Below are positions 1 through 9,905 of a stretch of 64,000 bases of DNA, in pieces. The notes beneath the pieces were generated by a model. It ran no database searches and was not told the origin of the DNA. It saw only the letters and a program-made list of their open reading frames with translations. Location: assembly GCA_905221615.1 (NCBI GenBank), contig CAJNDT010002001.1, positions 1,824,881-1,888,880 on the forward strand, in the 5' to 3' direction. Position 1 is the first letter of the stretch. Each line of letters begins with the position of its first letter. The stretch is from Symbiodinium sp. CCMP2592 (lineage: Eukaryota > Sar > Dinophyceae > Suessiales > Symbiodiniaceae). The position numbers and the translations under genes were made by a program.

Positions 1-1311
1 AAAGCAATAAGCCTTTCAGGTGGCTTTGAAGGTGGCAGGGCCGGTGGGAAAGTTTAGGGCTTTGGTGTTTAGGTTTTTGGTTTTTGTTAGGTCTTCAGTG
101 ACTCAGAAGTACATTCTTGAAAGGTATATTGGTATATGGAATGGTATAGAGCTTACATCGGCAAATGAGAACCATCTACAGACCTCTACAGTTTGTCTAC
201 CGGGTATGTGGCTTGTGGTACCAGCTTGTTTCAGGGAACAAGCTGCCTTGGCATTGAGATAGGCTGGTCTTGAGGGTTGATGGATGTGCAGTTTGAACAA
301 AGCGAGGGTGTCGACGCGCTTCTTGCGCTTTTCATTTGGGGTTGTAACAACGTTGCTTGCATGGCGTATGCATGGTGCCGACTTTTGTTGTTTTGGAGCG
401 CAGTGCACCGTTGGAGATCGCAGCACAGCGATACGTACAAGTATTCTTCTGGAAAGCTGGGCCAGTACGTTGGTAAAGTCATTCTTTCATACTCAGCATC
501 GCATGGCTTATGAGACTGATGTGACTACAATGGACCTGCTGACAGACATCTACTTGGGGCCTTTCCTTCAATTTGCCGCTCAAGGTTCAGAATCCTCAGC
601 CATGAGAAAGACGATTGCTGTCTCATGGTTAGACAAGGGAAAGGTTGTTTGCCAGGCATTCATAGTCATGTATCCAGGTGGAACTAGCAGCTGAAATAAA
701 CTTGGTACCAGGTAGCCGGCCCCGCTGCAATGTCTTGCCACATGTTTTCTTCAGGTTGTAGGAGTCTGGGCCGTCAAGAATCCGCGTGTTGATCTCCAGT
801 GCCTAAGACCGCCATGGGGAGTCCCAGAGACAAGGGACCCCCAAAACGGCGCAAACTACCACCGAAACTCCTTAAACCCTGAAACTGATCCTGGTTGTGC
901 AGAGACCTGGAGGCCACCCGTCTGTCAGAATCGGGGGTTGAGCGGTCCTCTATGCGGTTTGGGGTGCTAAGTGTTTGGGTATCGTGTTTGCGGTGAGATG
1001 AAGGGAAGAGTCTTGAAAAGCTCCTGCATTCGACGGTGCTTCGGTGCCGTGACTACTGGTGGTGCCATGAGGCAGTCCTCCCAACTTGTAGGACAAGAAG
1101 CTGAAGACTCAAACCTGTACGCACAAACTCTAAATACAGCTTCCCTTTCGACCCTCAGATCCAAGCTCCGCTTTGAGCCCGGTCAGGGTCCGATGTTCTA
1201 CAATGCTTCTGTAAGGGTTCTCTAAGGTTGCTGGAAGGGGTCTAAACAGTTCAAAACGGGAGAGCCAAGAGCCTGAAGTTCGATTCCCAAAAGCTTCAAG
1301 CCCAAACAAAG
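1..1311. other. No supported gene
   Basis: Short overlapping open frames on both strands, none with convincing composition or a recognisable domain. Motifs related to TTTAGGG/CCCTAAA appear near 50-70 and 870-890. I see no RNA gene or ordered repeat here. Confidence 0.4.
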
Positions 1312-1375
1312 CGGTCGTCATCACGAGGAGCTCTTCGACGAACGGCGCGAGCTGCAGACGCTGCGGCAAGAGCGG
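1312..1375 (+). CDS. Candidate internal exon, coiled-coil type
   Basis: The frame reads HHEELFDERRELQTLRQER, a strongly charged heptad-like peptide typical of a coiled coil. It is preceded by AAAG and followed by GTGTCT, compatible with an AG/GT exon. Beyond the exon the frame stops at TAG 1403 and the DNA becomes TTTGGGG/TTTAAGG-like repeat. It is the first of a series of similar + strand islands. The protein family is not recognised. Confidence 0.45.
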
Positions 1376-2058
1376 GTGTCTTCGCATGTGTACCTGGAGG
1401 AATAGGATTTAAGGTTTGGGGTTAAGTGGATTTTGGGCTTGGGGCTCAGGGTGTTTATTGAAGCCCGGGTTGCCATTTCCCGGATTTGGGCTATCATGCT
1501 ATGCGGCAAGGACCTTTATGCTGAATTTGACCAGTGCCTTTCTTGCATGAATATGGTAGTCTTCCATTATGATGTTACTCCTAGCCATACATAGCGATTA
1601 TGCCGATTATGCCATGCAGGCACCCGCAAACTCCAAACCCTGTTTGGATGTTGAAGCGCCTACATACCTGAGTAAGCCATATACATTCAAGAATATGAAG
1701 GTTTGAGTGAACCTTTCAAAGCGTGGAGTCCGGCATTTAGCATCCAGGATGCTAGCCACAACAGGTGTTTTTGGGGTCGTCGATTGTTTGTTGGTTATTT
1801 GCGACAGCCTCTGCTGGCAGTCAATAGAAGGAAGCTTGCAGAAGGCAGAAGTAGAAGCAGGAGGCTTTTTCGCTTTTGTGTCACCTACATCACATTGCGG
1901 CTGTGAAACATGTTTAACGACAGTCGTGCTTGCTCGGGCTTGTGGATGCAGCATTCGGCAAAAGGGTGTTGACTGCTGCACCTTCAGGAACTGGTATGAT
2001 TGAGAACTTGACAGAAACAGCCTCCGCGAAGAGTGGTAACCCCTTTCTGAATCCACAG

Positions 2059-2133
2059 CGAAGACGCCAGGCGATGCTGCAGAAGCAAGTCTGCGAGGCC
2101 GCTAGGGGCGCAAGGGATGCTCATGCCTGGGAG
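2059..2133 (+). CDS. Candidate exon, charged/helical
   Basis: Follows ACAG and reads RRRQAMLQKQVCEAARGARD and onward to HAWEQ, an Ala/Arg/Gln-rich helical composition like the neighbouring islands. The right border is uncertain. No domain is recognised. Confidence 0.3.
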
Positions 2134-2245
2134 CAGAGGCCTCGACGTCGCTTGTTGGGGTCTTCCTGTCTGGGACCTCTAAGACCGCGTTTTTCCGGTC
2201 GGAGGACGTTAGGCATCGGTCCCCGAGGTATGTGTAGGGGCTTAG

Positions 2246-2341
2246 CACTGGATGCATGGTTGAGGAGAAGATGGAGTCCGAGGAGCTTCAAAGAAAGCTG
2301 GCGACTCATCCAGCAAGAAGCCAGGCTTATGATTTCCGCAG
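2246..2341 (+). CDS. Candidate exon, coiled-coil type
   Basis: The frame contains MVEEKMESEELQRKLATHPA then RSQAYDF. The left border follows GGGCTTAG and the right border falls near TTCCGCAG. The frame stays open to TGA at 2409. Acidic/basic heptads match the islands at 1312 and 2944, suggesting one spliced + strand gene. No family recognised. Confidence 0.42.
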
Positions 2342-2943
2342 ATGTAGGAAGTTTCGAACGAATTTCGGGACTGGGAATGACCACGGGGAGCACCCAGACA
2401 TGCAAAGCTGACAGTGTGCGCAAATGTGCTTGGTAAAGCAGCCCAGAACTCGAACTCCGAAAGGCACCTCTGTGCCTCAAACCCTGAACCAACGTCGAGA
2501 TGTTCAAGGCTTTGGGATTTAGGGTTGTTGTTTCCGCGTCCTTCCCACAAAACACCTGCATCCCTGCTGCTTGAGACTCCTTAGCGGTGTCGTAGTAGAT
2601 TTTCCCCCCCAGTGAAAGCCTTCGAGAATCAGAGCCGGCAGGGCCGTTTGGTGCGGATCGGAATCTGAGAGACCATCAGAACTTAGGATTTTGGGTCGAA
2701 GAGTGCAGAATGGGTTGCAACCGTGTGCGTAAGCACGTATTAGCTAACTGTACTGTATAGACCCGAATGTAGCTGCACCATATACACTGCAAGTGGCTTA
2801 CTCCTGAGCCTCAACGCCGATATTAAAAAGCCGCGTGGCCAACAAAAACTCGAGCTCCTAATTCGGCCGAGCCATCTGAAACCTCAAGACTCTATATACA
2901 TCTGGTGGAAAACAGACGGTAGTACACCGGCACTTCTTGCAAG

Positions 2944-3010
2944 GAGTTGGCTCTGGAGGAAGCTTCTGCATCCGTGATTTCGGATCTGAGGCTGCTGGCC
3001 CAGAGAGCTG
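2944..3010 (+). CDS. Candidate exon, helical
   Basis: After TTGCAAG the frame reads ELALEEASASVISDLRLLAQ and then RAV. Leucine/alanine heptads suggest a coiled coil. A possible GT donor lies inside GCTGTG at the right edge. The DNA to the right changes to A-run and CCCTAAA-like sequence. Confidence 0.42.
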
Positions 3011-3585
3011 TGTTCGACTTGAGGTTTCGGACTTATTGTAAGGTTAAAAAAAAAGGGTGTGAAGCTAGGCTTCCCCTGCGTGGCTTTGAGTTTGCGGACT
3101 GGGGAGGTCCCAAAACCGTGCCGAAATCCCACAAGCCATGTCAAAAGAGCCTCCCAGGACGTTTGCACTAATGCACTTCTGCAGGTCGACGGAAGACAAG
3201 GTCTCGAAACCGTAGAACGTTAAGTGAGTGAACCCGAAAGCGACCGACAACCTACGTGCAGAAGACGCGCAGAGTGGCCGTTAATGATCGCTGGACCTCA
3301 TGGCCTGGTTGATGTCAACTTGTCTATACTCACATGAAAAGGAGGCACTTCCCGCGGCGTCCGCAAATAGCACCGCAGCACTGCTCATCATCCGTACGTT
3401 GATTTGTGATCCTGATCCCAGATCGTGAATGCTTGTAGCCGAAACTTCCAGCATGCTATTCCTGGACCCCAAGTCCTAGAAACCCCTCTGCCGTCCTGAA
3501 CCCTTCAGTCCTCATGGAAGCCTGGTTCATTCTAAAACCCAAAACATCCCCCATCAACCCCAAGCCCTGCCAACCCTGATGCAAG

Positions 3586-3652
3586 GTCCGAGAACGGAGA
3601 CGAGACGTCCCTACACGATCGCCTCCGCACAGCGGAGGCCTCCCGCGCCCAG
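3586..3652 (+). CDS. Candidate exon, charged
   Basis: Bounded by GCAAG on the left and GCCCAG on the right, reading SENGDETSLHDRLRTAEASR then AQ. The flanks consist of C-rich telomere-like motif on the left (CCCAAAACATCCCCCATC) and ordinary intron-like sequence on the right. It pairs with the next island 80 bp downstream. Confidence 0.45.
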
Positions 3653-3733
3653 GCGGGGCCAAACCGAAAGCATAAAGCCTGAAGGTCCTAAACTCCTGAG
3701 CCTTGCTTCCCGAGCACTGAAGTTCTTTGCCAG

Positions 3734-3766
3734 GAGGCCCGCAATCGCGAGTTGACCGAGGCAAGG
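3734..3766 (+). CDS. Candidate micro-exon (about 33 bp)
   Basis: Sits directly after TTTGCCAG and reads EARNRELTEAR in the + strand, again coiled-coil-like. If real it is an eleven-codon micro-exon. Downstream sequence becomes GGGTTTAGGG-like. Confidence 0.38.
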
Positions 3767-4035
3767 ACTTTGACACGACTGAGAGGGGCTTCGGGGTCAA
3801 GCGGCTTGGGGCTTCGGGTTTAGGGTCTAGGGTTGGATGGTTTGACCCAAAACTCAGCTCCCACATCCTCAACCGCAAATGTGAAACTAATCTCCAAACA
3901 CCAAAAAGGGGGATCAAGTTTCAGACTACAGAGGATTTCGGTATGGAGTCTGAAACAATAGTAGCAGGTATCTATCTGTCGCTATTTGTATATACATGTA
4001 AATGTATTGCAGTATATACTTTGATCTATGTATAA

Positions 4036-4229
4036 ATGTATATATATATATATATATATAACATATACCATATAACATATAATGTAAACTGTGTATGTAT
4101 GTGTATATATATATGTATATATTATATATATACATATTATTTTACTCTCTCTCTATGTGTATATATATACATACATACATTTATACATTTATACATAGTG
4201 TGTATATATATATATATTAACATATTATG

Positions 4230-4277
<48 letters not shown>
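4036..4277. repeat. (TA)n-rich microsatellite
   Basis: Long runs of TATATA with interspersed ACATA/GTATG, ending in an uninterrupted (TA) block at about 4233-4276. No coding content; Tyr/Ile-rich translations are artefacts of the repeat. Confidence 0.9.
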
Positions 4278-4279
<2 letters not shown>

Positions 4280-4612
4280 CTGGGCGTCCGCCACCCCGTG
4301 AAACTGGTGGGTTGTGAACGCACCCGTTTAACTGGTGGGTTGGACGGCGCCACACCAGGCGTCATCGATGCAGAGGCTCAAGACACCAAACAGCTGACCG
4401 TGAAACTAGCGTGAAAAAAGCGTGAAACAACACCAGAAAACCGTGAAACACACCCAAATAACTGTGAAACCACCACCAATGACTGTGAAACTTTGTGCAT
4501 AAGAAAGCAGTGTTATCATCCACTGAAACAATGTTAAATTCAGTGTTTGAGGTGTGTTCAGTGTTTTGCGTGGTTTACTTGAACGCACCCGTTTAACCGG
4601 TGGGTTGGACTT
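4278..4612. repeat. Repeat unit embedded in TA array, with 21-bp minisatellite
   Basis: A non-TA segment between two TATATG tracts. GAACGCACCCGTTTAAC followed by T or C GGTGGGTTGGAC occurs near both ends (about 4316-4342 and 4574-4600). Between them GTGAAAC recurs at 4422, 4443, 4464 and 4485, an exact 21-bp period, with further copies at 4400 and 4411. The embedded position suggests an insertion into the microsatellite. No protein evidence. Confidence 0.7.
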
Positions 4613-4789
4613 GCATAGTATATGTATATATGCATACCCCATTCCCAAACTGTCAAAATGATGTCAGGTGCGCTGTGCGCTCGTCCAGCGCCGCTGCTGC
4701 AGCACCGTTGCACGGTTGGAAGCTGTCTCTCGGCCCGGACTTTAGCTGAGGTTCGGGGCTTGCCGGGCCCTTCAAGGGCCCTTCAAGAA

Positions 4790-4891
4790 TATAGGGGCCT
4801 TATTTATGAGCAATACTATTTCGGGGCTTCCTCAGTATAGTTATGGTATAATGGGCTCCAAAACCCTAGTCTAATTCTTAAGACCCCTATA
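4790..4891. mobile_element. MITE-like element, copy 1
   Basis: About 102 bp beginning TATAGGGGCCTTA and ending TAAGACCCCTATA, terminal inverted repeats matching at 12 of 13 positions. The inner part TTATGGTATAATGGGCTCC and AAAACCCTAGTCTAATT is closely matched at 28352-28456. Non-coding. A short non-autonomous DNA transposon is the simplest explanation. Confidence 0.55.
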
Positions 4892-5237
4892 GTAGAGCCC
4901 TTATGGTACTAAAAAGAGGGTATTTGGGGTCTATCAGGGGTTAGTTGGGGGACAGGAGCCGGGAATAAGATTTTTGCTCTCGGGTGATGGAGTCATAGGT
5001 TCTCGTAATAGCTACCATTTTCCACACAACTTACAGCCCTCAAGCCCTGAATATTCGGTAGACCCCGGAGCTAGCTTAAAAACAGTCCGAGGGTTTAGAT
5101 GGTATAGGGGAAAAGGGAGCTACACAAGGTGCGTTCGCGCAGCGGTTAATTTAACGCACAATGGCCGGCGACCCCCGACATATAAGACACCCTTTGCCCG
5201 CGCCACCTCCCCCCCACCTCTGCCGCCTTCCTAACCC

Positions 5238-5249
5238 AACAACGGCAGC

Positions 5250-5280
<31 letters not shown>

Positions 5281-5284
5281 GCAA
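5238..5284. repeat. (CAA)n microsatellite
   Basis: About fourteen CAA/CAG triplets. A (CA)n stretch follows at about 5417-5436. Surroundings are C-rich and non-coding. Confidence 0.85.
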
Positions 5285-5584
5285 CAGCCACCCCAGTGTA
5301 AGGATAGCGACCGCAACACCAACAGCCCCGGCCTCATACCGTCTACGCCTCTACACCCATGCCATCACCCCTAACAGTGCTATCCCATCCGATACACCCC
5401 TATACACCCCATCCACACACACACACACAAACACACAACCCGAAAACCTGCCCCAAATCCCTAAGCCCTCTTAGTCCGCCTTCCCTATACACACCCCTCA
5501 ATCCTTTACCCGCTTAACCTCTAATGTTTGCGCAGAGAAACAGCAGGGAGGCAACCAGACCTTGTGACCTAAAGCGAGCTTCAG

Positions 5585-5707
5585 CTTGTCACGGATCGCC
5601 TGATAGCCGCTATTGAAAGGCTGCGACCTCCAACACCCAGCTCCGAGCCTGAACCTAACAACAAGCCCTGGTGCGGGGATTCAGGCAAAGCTGCAGGGTG
5701 CAACAGC
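5585..5707 (+). CDS. Candidate exon, helix plus Pro/Ser-rich segment
   Basis: After GAGCTTCAG the frame reads LVTDRLIAAIERLRPPTPSS, then EPEPNNKPWC, open for 41 codons to TAA at 5708. The amphipathic helix followed by a PTPSSEPEP linker looks like true protein. The right splice border is not clear; GGCAAAG near 5690 is one option. Confidence 0.45.
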
Positions 5708-6086
5708 TAATGACAAAGCCAGACAGCATCACGCAAGACCACCACTGAGCAACGTTATGCAAGCAGCTGTCTGTCAGCACCGGACACTTCTGCAGGACTC
5801 TTGACAGCAGTAGCCAGTTGCTGTGGTCCGGAGAAAACGTCGTCGGAGCAACTACTGATAAGCGTAGCGTAGCAGTGACATCAGTAGTGAGTTTTGCTAC
5901 TCATTTACGATCCATGTTCGTCATCGTTCTTGAGTCAGCAGCGCTTTTGTCAGCCCAAAAAATGCTCTTCAAACTATGAACCCTACAAACCCCGGAGACG
6001 TGAATCCTAGACTCCTCGTAAGATGAGCGAACGGAGCTCTACAGGTAGAATAACTTGGCAACTTGAATGCAGATCCCCGCTCACAG

Positions 6087-6113
6087 GAGCTCCGTGAGGT
6101 CCGCGCGCAGTCG
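6087..6113 (+). CDS. Candidate 27-bp micro-exon
   Basis: Bounded on the left by CTCACAG and on the right by the strong donor GTGAGT at 6114. It reads ELREVRAQS in phase 0, in keeping with the coiled-coil islands around it. Among the cleanest splice borders in the window despite its length. Confidence 0.42.
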
Positions 6114-6315
6114 GTGAGTACGCCTTGCCACCTGGCAACTAGTAGGGTTTAGGGTTTAAGTTGAAGGTTTAGGGGGGCGGCGGGGTTGGGCTAGGATTCC
6201 GGGTTCGGAGTGGTTCAGGGCACAGGTTCGAAGCTTCGGAGTGTAACAGAAAAGGAGTAGCGTAAGCTGTGTCTTTCGGCTGCATGCACTTGTTTGTTTC
6301 TTAAGTCTTGTTTTC

Positions 6316-6397
6316 GCAGGCATATATACACACACACACATTTTTGTATACCTTTACATCCGGATATGGTAATATGTATGGTTTTCGTATGTATATA

Positions 6398-6438
<41 letters not shown>

Positions 6439-6530
6439 CACATGCATTTACACTCGCATGTGTGTGTAGATATATATATATATATACATACATACATGTG
6501 TGTTTGTGTAATAGATACACATATAGATAT
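6316..6530. repeat. CA/TA/ATGT microsatellite
   Basis: ACACAC, then (TA)n at about 6401-6435 and 6470-6485, then GATATAGA. Preceded at about 6148-6175 by TAGGGTTTAGGGTTTAAG, a short exact telomere-type motif. Confidence 0.85.
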
Positions 6531-7397
6531 AGATCTACAGGCTAACCCCCGCTCCCGAGACCCACATCAGAGCTTAAATTACGTTCGAAATCTCGTTACT
6601 TCCCCATCATCAAGGGCGTCATCATACTCTGTACCAGCATCTATCAACATCGTTAGTTCCCTATCAAGACCGTCATCACTATTTGTATCGTCGCCGGGAT
6701 TGCCCTGCTAGAACCAGGAGCATGCATATCCAATGCTTATATGAATGGCAGAACAACCTTACCTGCCGGTGATTGTGGCGTTCACCGTCTTGATATCTAT
6801 GTATGCACATAGTTGCGTGTTTTCGTTTGCAGATATGTACATATGTTTTGGTACAAACACAGCGATCAACATTTCGTATGGTGACGAGCTATGGAGCTTT
6901 AAACTCCAGAACCAGGTCGCAAGAGTGAAAGCGGTTCCTTGCGCGATGGCTTGGAGTCCGCCGGGCACACGCCGTTGAGGGAAGAGGCGGGTTTGCGGTT
7001 CTGGATTTTGGATTTAGGGCTTGTATAGTGCTAGCTCCATACTTGTCAGCTCAGGAAAGAAAAGGATTAGAAAGGCAGGCTGTGGATTTCGGAGTGTTTT
7101 GGACGGCGCAGCCGTGAAGCGCACATCCCTGGATCGTAAAGTCATAAACCTGAAACTGAAGCCAAACTTAACCTGAATCCTGGCAGAATGCACCAACTAC
7201 CTCGTCAAACGAAGACGACATATCGCCCTCAACCCCGAAAGCGGTGCCTAAACCCTGCGTGCCCCAAGCTGTAGATACAGCAGCTTTCAACGCACTATCT
7301 CCAACACTCGATCCATGAAGGCGGAACCCAAGCTTGATCCCGCAAACCCTGAGACCGAACCCGAAAAGACGAGAAGGTCCAGGCTCTTACCGATCAG

Positions 7398-7452
7398 ATG
7401 GATTTTGAGCGAGACCTCCACGACCGCCGGCGCGCCCTGCATGGGGCCCAAG
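7398..7452 (+). CDS. Candidate exon, charged/helical
   Basis: Directly after CCGATCAG, reading MDFERDLHDRRRALHGAQ. Strong Asp/Arg/Leu composition fits the series of coiled-coil islands. The frame continues open into DYLAVLW. Right border probably at GCCCAAG. No domain recognised. Confidence 0.45.
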
Positions 7453-7608
7453 ACTACTTAGCGGTGTTGTGGTGTTGGATGTCGAGGCTTTAGCAACTCC
7501 GGGACGATGAGTCACCCCCTTTGTCGAAGGTCCCTGGTAGAAGATCCGCGGAGGGACCCTGGTCTACGGATTGAGTTGTCTTGCGTTTTGCTGCGCCCTG
7601 ACCCGTCC

Positions 7609-7701
7609 TGGGGTTCGGAACTTGCGGAACCTGCACTGGCGATTGAAAGGCTGGCAGAATTGCGGCTTTTCCGCCTCCATGGACTTGATGGGAGATGCTG
7701 G
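7609..7701 (+). CDS. Candidate exon, leucine-rich helix
   Basis: The + frame reads SELAEPALAIERLAELRLF then RLHGLDGR. Leucine spacing suggests a helix. An internal AAAG at about 7650 could also be a splice border, so the limits are uncertain. Confidence 0.3.
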
Positions 7702-7957
7702 TAAGCCGTAAACACTCGCCCCTGATTGACGAACCGATTCGGTTATTCAGGATTACCGACTACAGTTGATAGTTGGAGCACAAACCCCGAACTTTAGATA
7801 GACCCCAGTGTTTGAATGTAGCATTTGGGTCACTGCAAGTTGTTTTTTCGCCTTGGGAGCTAAGTTCTTGATGGGATTTGGGTCGTAGGGCCGAGCAAGG
7901 TGTAACATTACTATAGTTCTAGAAGACTTACTACAAGTGTTTATTCTGTAGGCATAA

Positions 7958-8230
7958 TTTTAACGCTACGCCGCCCGCCTCGGCTCTTGAGCGGTAGGGC
8001 GAGGGGGCAGTCGATGTTGTATACATGCTAGGGGTGCCTCGAAACGGGGGAGGGGGGGGGGGGAGGGGCCCCTGGAAAGGGGGGGAGGCCGACAAATCAG
8101 GTAAAATGAAGGGAAGCCGACAAACGAACGCAAAAACAGGGTGTCTCCAAACATTTGAGGATTAGGTGGAGGGTACCTGAGGCAACCCCCAAGACGCCTG
8201 GGCCTGTGGCCTCGGCGGATTAGGGAGGTT
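7958..8230. repeat. Dispersed repeat family D, copy 1
   Basis: Starts TTTTAACGCTACGCCGCCC and runs through a G-rich tract (8046-8086) to ACGCCTGGGCCTGTGGCC. The same left half is at 39756 and the same right half at 39900-39985 and 40290-40445. An indel in the middle breaks every reading frame between copies, so it is non-coding. Class (SINE-like or other) cannot be told. Confidence 0.65.
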
Positions 8231-8438
8231 TTGGGTCGTGCCGCTAGGGCCTAAGGGCCTTTCGGCCCCTCGCACGCAGTCCGCAGTTGGCGCACTCACG
8301 CTGATGTCTTGGTTAAAGCTTATGGAACACAACAGCATCAGCAGCAGCGCAAACTTTTCTGTCCCGACTCTGTCGCAGCGACAATTGAGGACATCATGAA
8401 CACCAGTGTAAGCACGCCTATCGCGGTGAAACCTTGTC

Positions 8439-8621
8439 ATGTCTGCTGCCAAGCTGAAGTTCAACCCGAGGTTAGAGCGCTACAGCTCGCCAGAGAAGGT
8501 GGCCACGGCTGTCGCCGAGGCGAAGCTACGAAGAAAGGAATTGGGTTGTTTTAACCCAGCATCCTGCAAGGGAGGAGTTGGACACGTTGCTTCTTTTGGC
8601 GAGTTGGGCTTCAGTCGCTAG
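8439..8621 (+). CDS. Candidate 5' exon or small ORF upstream of the CCCH gene
   Basis: The ATG lies in a good context (CATGTCTGCTGCC) and the frame starts MSAAKLKFNPRLERYSSPEK, continuing VATAVAEAKLRRKELG. Composition is protein-like up to about codon 40, then weakens. It could be the first exon of a gene or a separate small ORF. It is not in frame with a continuous route into the CCCH ORF. Confidence 0.33.
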   Translation: MSAAKLKFNPRLERYSSPEKVATAVAEAKLRRKELGCFNPASCKGGVGHVASFGELGFSR

Positions 8622-8894
8622 GTTTTGGATCTTTGGAGAGCAGCTCCTCCCCAAATCTAGCTTCGCTTGGGTGTATATTTAGGGCAGTCCTGGTCTTGCG
8701 ATGCGTGAGACATTGCCACGATGCCGAAGTATTCGAGAGCCATGTAGGATCCGTAACGACGACAAGCAGACAGCAACAAGTGCTGGTAAATGTTGCCGCT
8801 GCCTTGCAGCTCGAGCTCAATTCCCCTTTGTTTCAATCATCTCTGTATCAGATCCGCTTGCGAACCCATGCTCTCGCAAGCCCAGCTTGAGGGA

Positions 8895-9509
8895 ATGAAG
8901 CTCAAGTTCAAGTTCACTTTCATCGATGTCGAGGAGCCGTCGCCGAGTCTCAGGCGTTGCGCCAGCATGCCGGCAACGTCGACGTATCATCGGAGCACGG
9001 CTGAATGCGAGAACGACTACCTGGCAGGGCTCCTGCAGGAGGCCCGGAATCTCCCCATCCCGCAGGCTGAGATCGCCTCTGACCCAATGCCGGCTCCGGA
9101 AGACCTTGAGGTGGCTTGTGACGAAGCAGATGCAGCCGGAAGCCTCGGGCATCCTTATTTCTGCCGCCGCCCTTGTGTCTTACTGGCTTTGGGCCATTGC
9201 CGAAAGGGAATGGCTTGCAAGTACTGCCATCATGCCCACGACAACAAGAAGCAGCAATCATTTACGAAGCACGTTCGTGATAAGATCAACCGCATGAAGG
9301 GATCTGCGAAATTGTGGTTGCTTCGTGATAGCTTGCTCCTAAAGATGCGGAAAGTTCCAGAGTTAGCTTCACAACTCACAGGGCTCGTCGACATCATCGA
9401 GGAAGGGCTACGCCATGAAGACACAAAGTCGTCAGAATCCGGAGGCTCGCGACTTCACGAGAAGGTCGCTGTCATTTCTGTGGCAGCCATGCTGGGTGAC
9501 TTGGTATAG
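8895..9509 (+). CDS. CCCH-type zinc-finger protein, intronless
   Basis: An uninterrupted 204-codon frame from ATG 8895 (MKLKFKFTFIDVEE) to TAG 9507. I chose this start because the upstream extension (from 8790) is low-quality sequence. Around residues 86-115 it reads HPYFCRRPC then VLLALGHCRKGMACKYCHHA, giving a C-x7-C-x5-C-x3-H finger (Cys94, Cys102, Cys108, His112) with two extra Cys (90, 111). A basic stretch and a leucine-rich C-terminal helix (WLLRDSLLLKMRKVPELASQ) follow. CCCH fingers usually bind RNA; the role here is inferred only from the finger. Proteins with this short CRRPC-type finger are, to my knowledge, common in dinoflagellates. It lies between + strand exon candidates of another reading frame. 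Confidence 0.82.
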   Translation: MKLKFKFTFIDVEEPSPSLRRCASMPATSTYHRSTAECENDYLAGLLQEARNLPIPQAEIASDPMPAPEDLEVACDEADAAGSLGHPYFCRRPCVLLALGHCRKGMACKYCHHAHDNKKQQSFTKHVRDKINRMKGSAKLWLLRDSLLLKMRKVPELASQLTGLVDIIEEGLRHEDTKSSESGGSRLHEKVAVISVAAMLGDLV

Positions 9510-9666
9510 TTGAGCTTGCAAGCATTGCATGTTTTCTCTGTGTAATAATGCGTTCGATTCAAGCTGAAAGCCTCCTCTTTTGTGGCACCGAGCCCATAAA
9601 CCCTGAAACTGCAAACTCCGAACTCAAGGTGACATGTTCACCCGGAACATTGAGCCGGACATTCAG

Positions 9667-9706
9667 CGTCGCCTACAGGAAGAGCTCCGACGCCTCCGCT
9701 TTGAAG
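9667..9706 (+). CDS. Candidate micro-exon, coiled-coil type
   Basis: After GGACATTCAG, reading RRLQEELRRLRFE, a textbook heptad pattern, then AAG. About 40 bp. Upstream in the same frame MFTRNIEPDIQ is also open. Confidence 0.42.
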
Positions 9707-9849
9707 CCTGAGCATGCCAGTAGCTTGGGTGTGGGATTTGATGGAATCAACAAGCGATTTATGCGAATTGGGGCTTAGGGGCTTAAGTCATGCCATGGTT
9801 GTGTGCATGGCTTCTCCGCTTTTGGTTATCGGTGTAGTGGATTGCGCAG

Positions 9850-9905
9850 AGTTGCAAGCGCTACACGCAAGTTGCAGCAAGAGGCTTGCAGACGCCTGCT
9901 GAGAG
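9850..9905 (+). CDS. Candidate exon, coiled-coil type, abutting the tandem repeat
   Basis: After GATTGCGCAG the frame reads VASATRKLQQEACRRLLR. Its right end meets the first unit of the ~300-bp tandem repeat, which begins GTTTTTATTTCG. The GT at that junction could serve as donor. Confidence 0.4.

Noticed and set aside
1260..1290. B-box-like GTTCGATTCC as a tRNA gene
   Set aside because: No A box, acceptor stem or cloverleaf could be built around it; the same holds for GGTTCGACTC near 16853.
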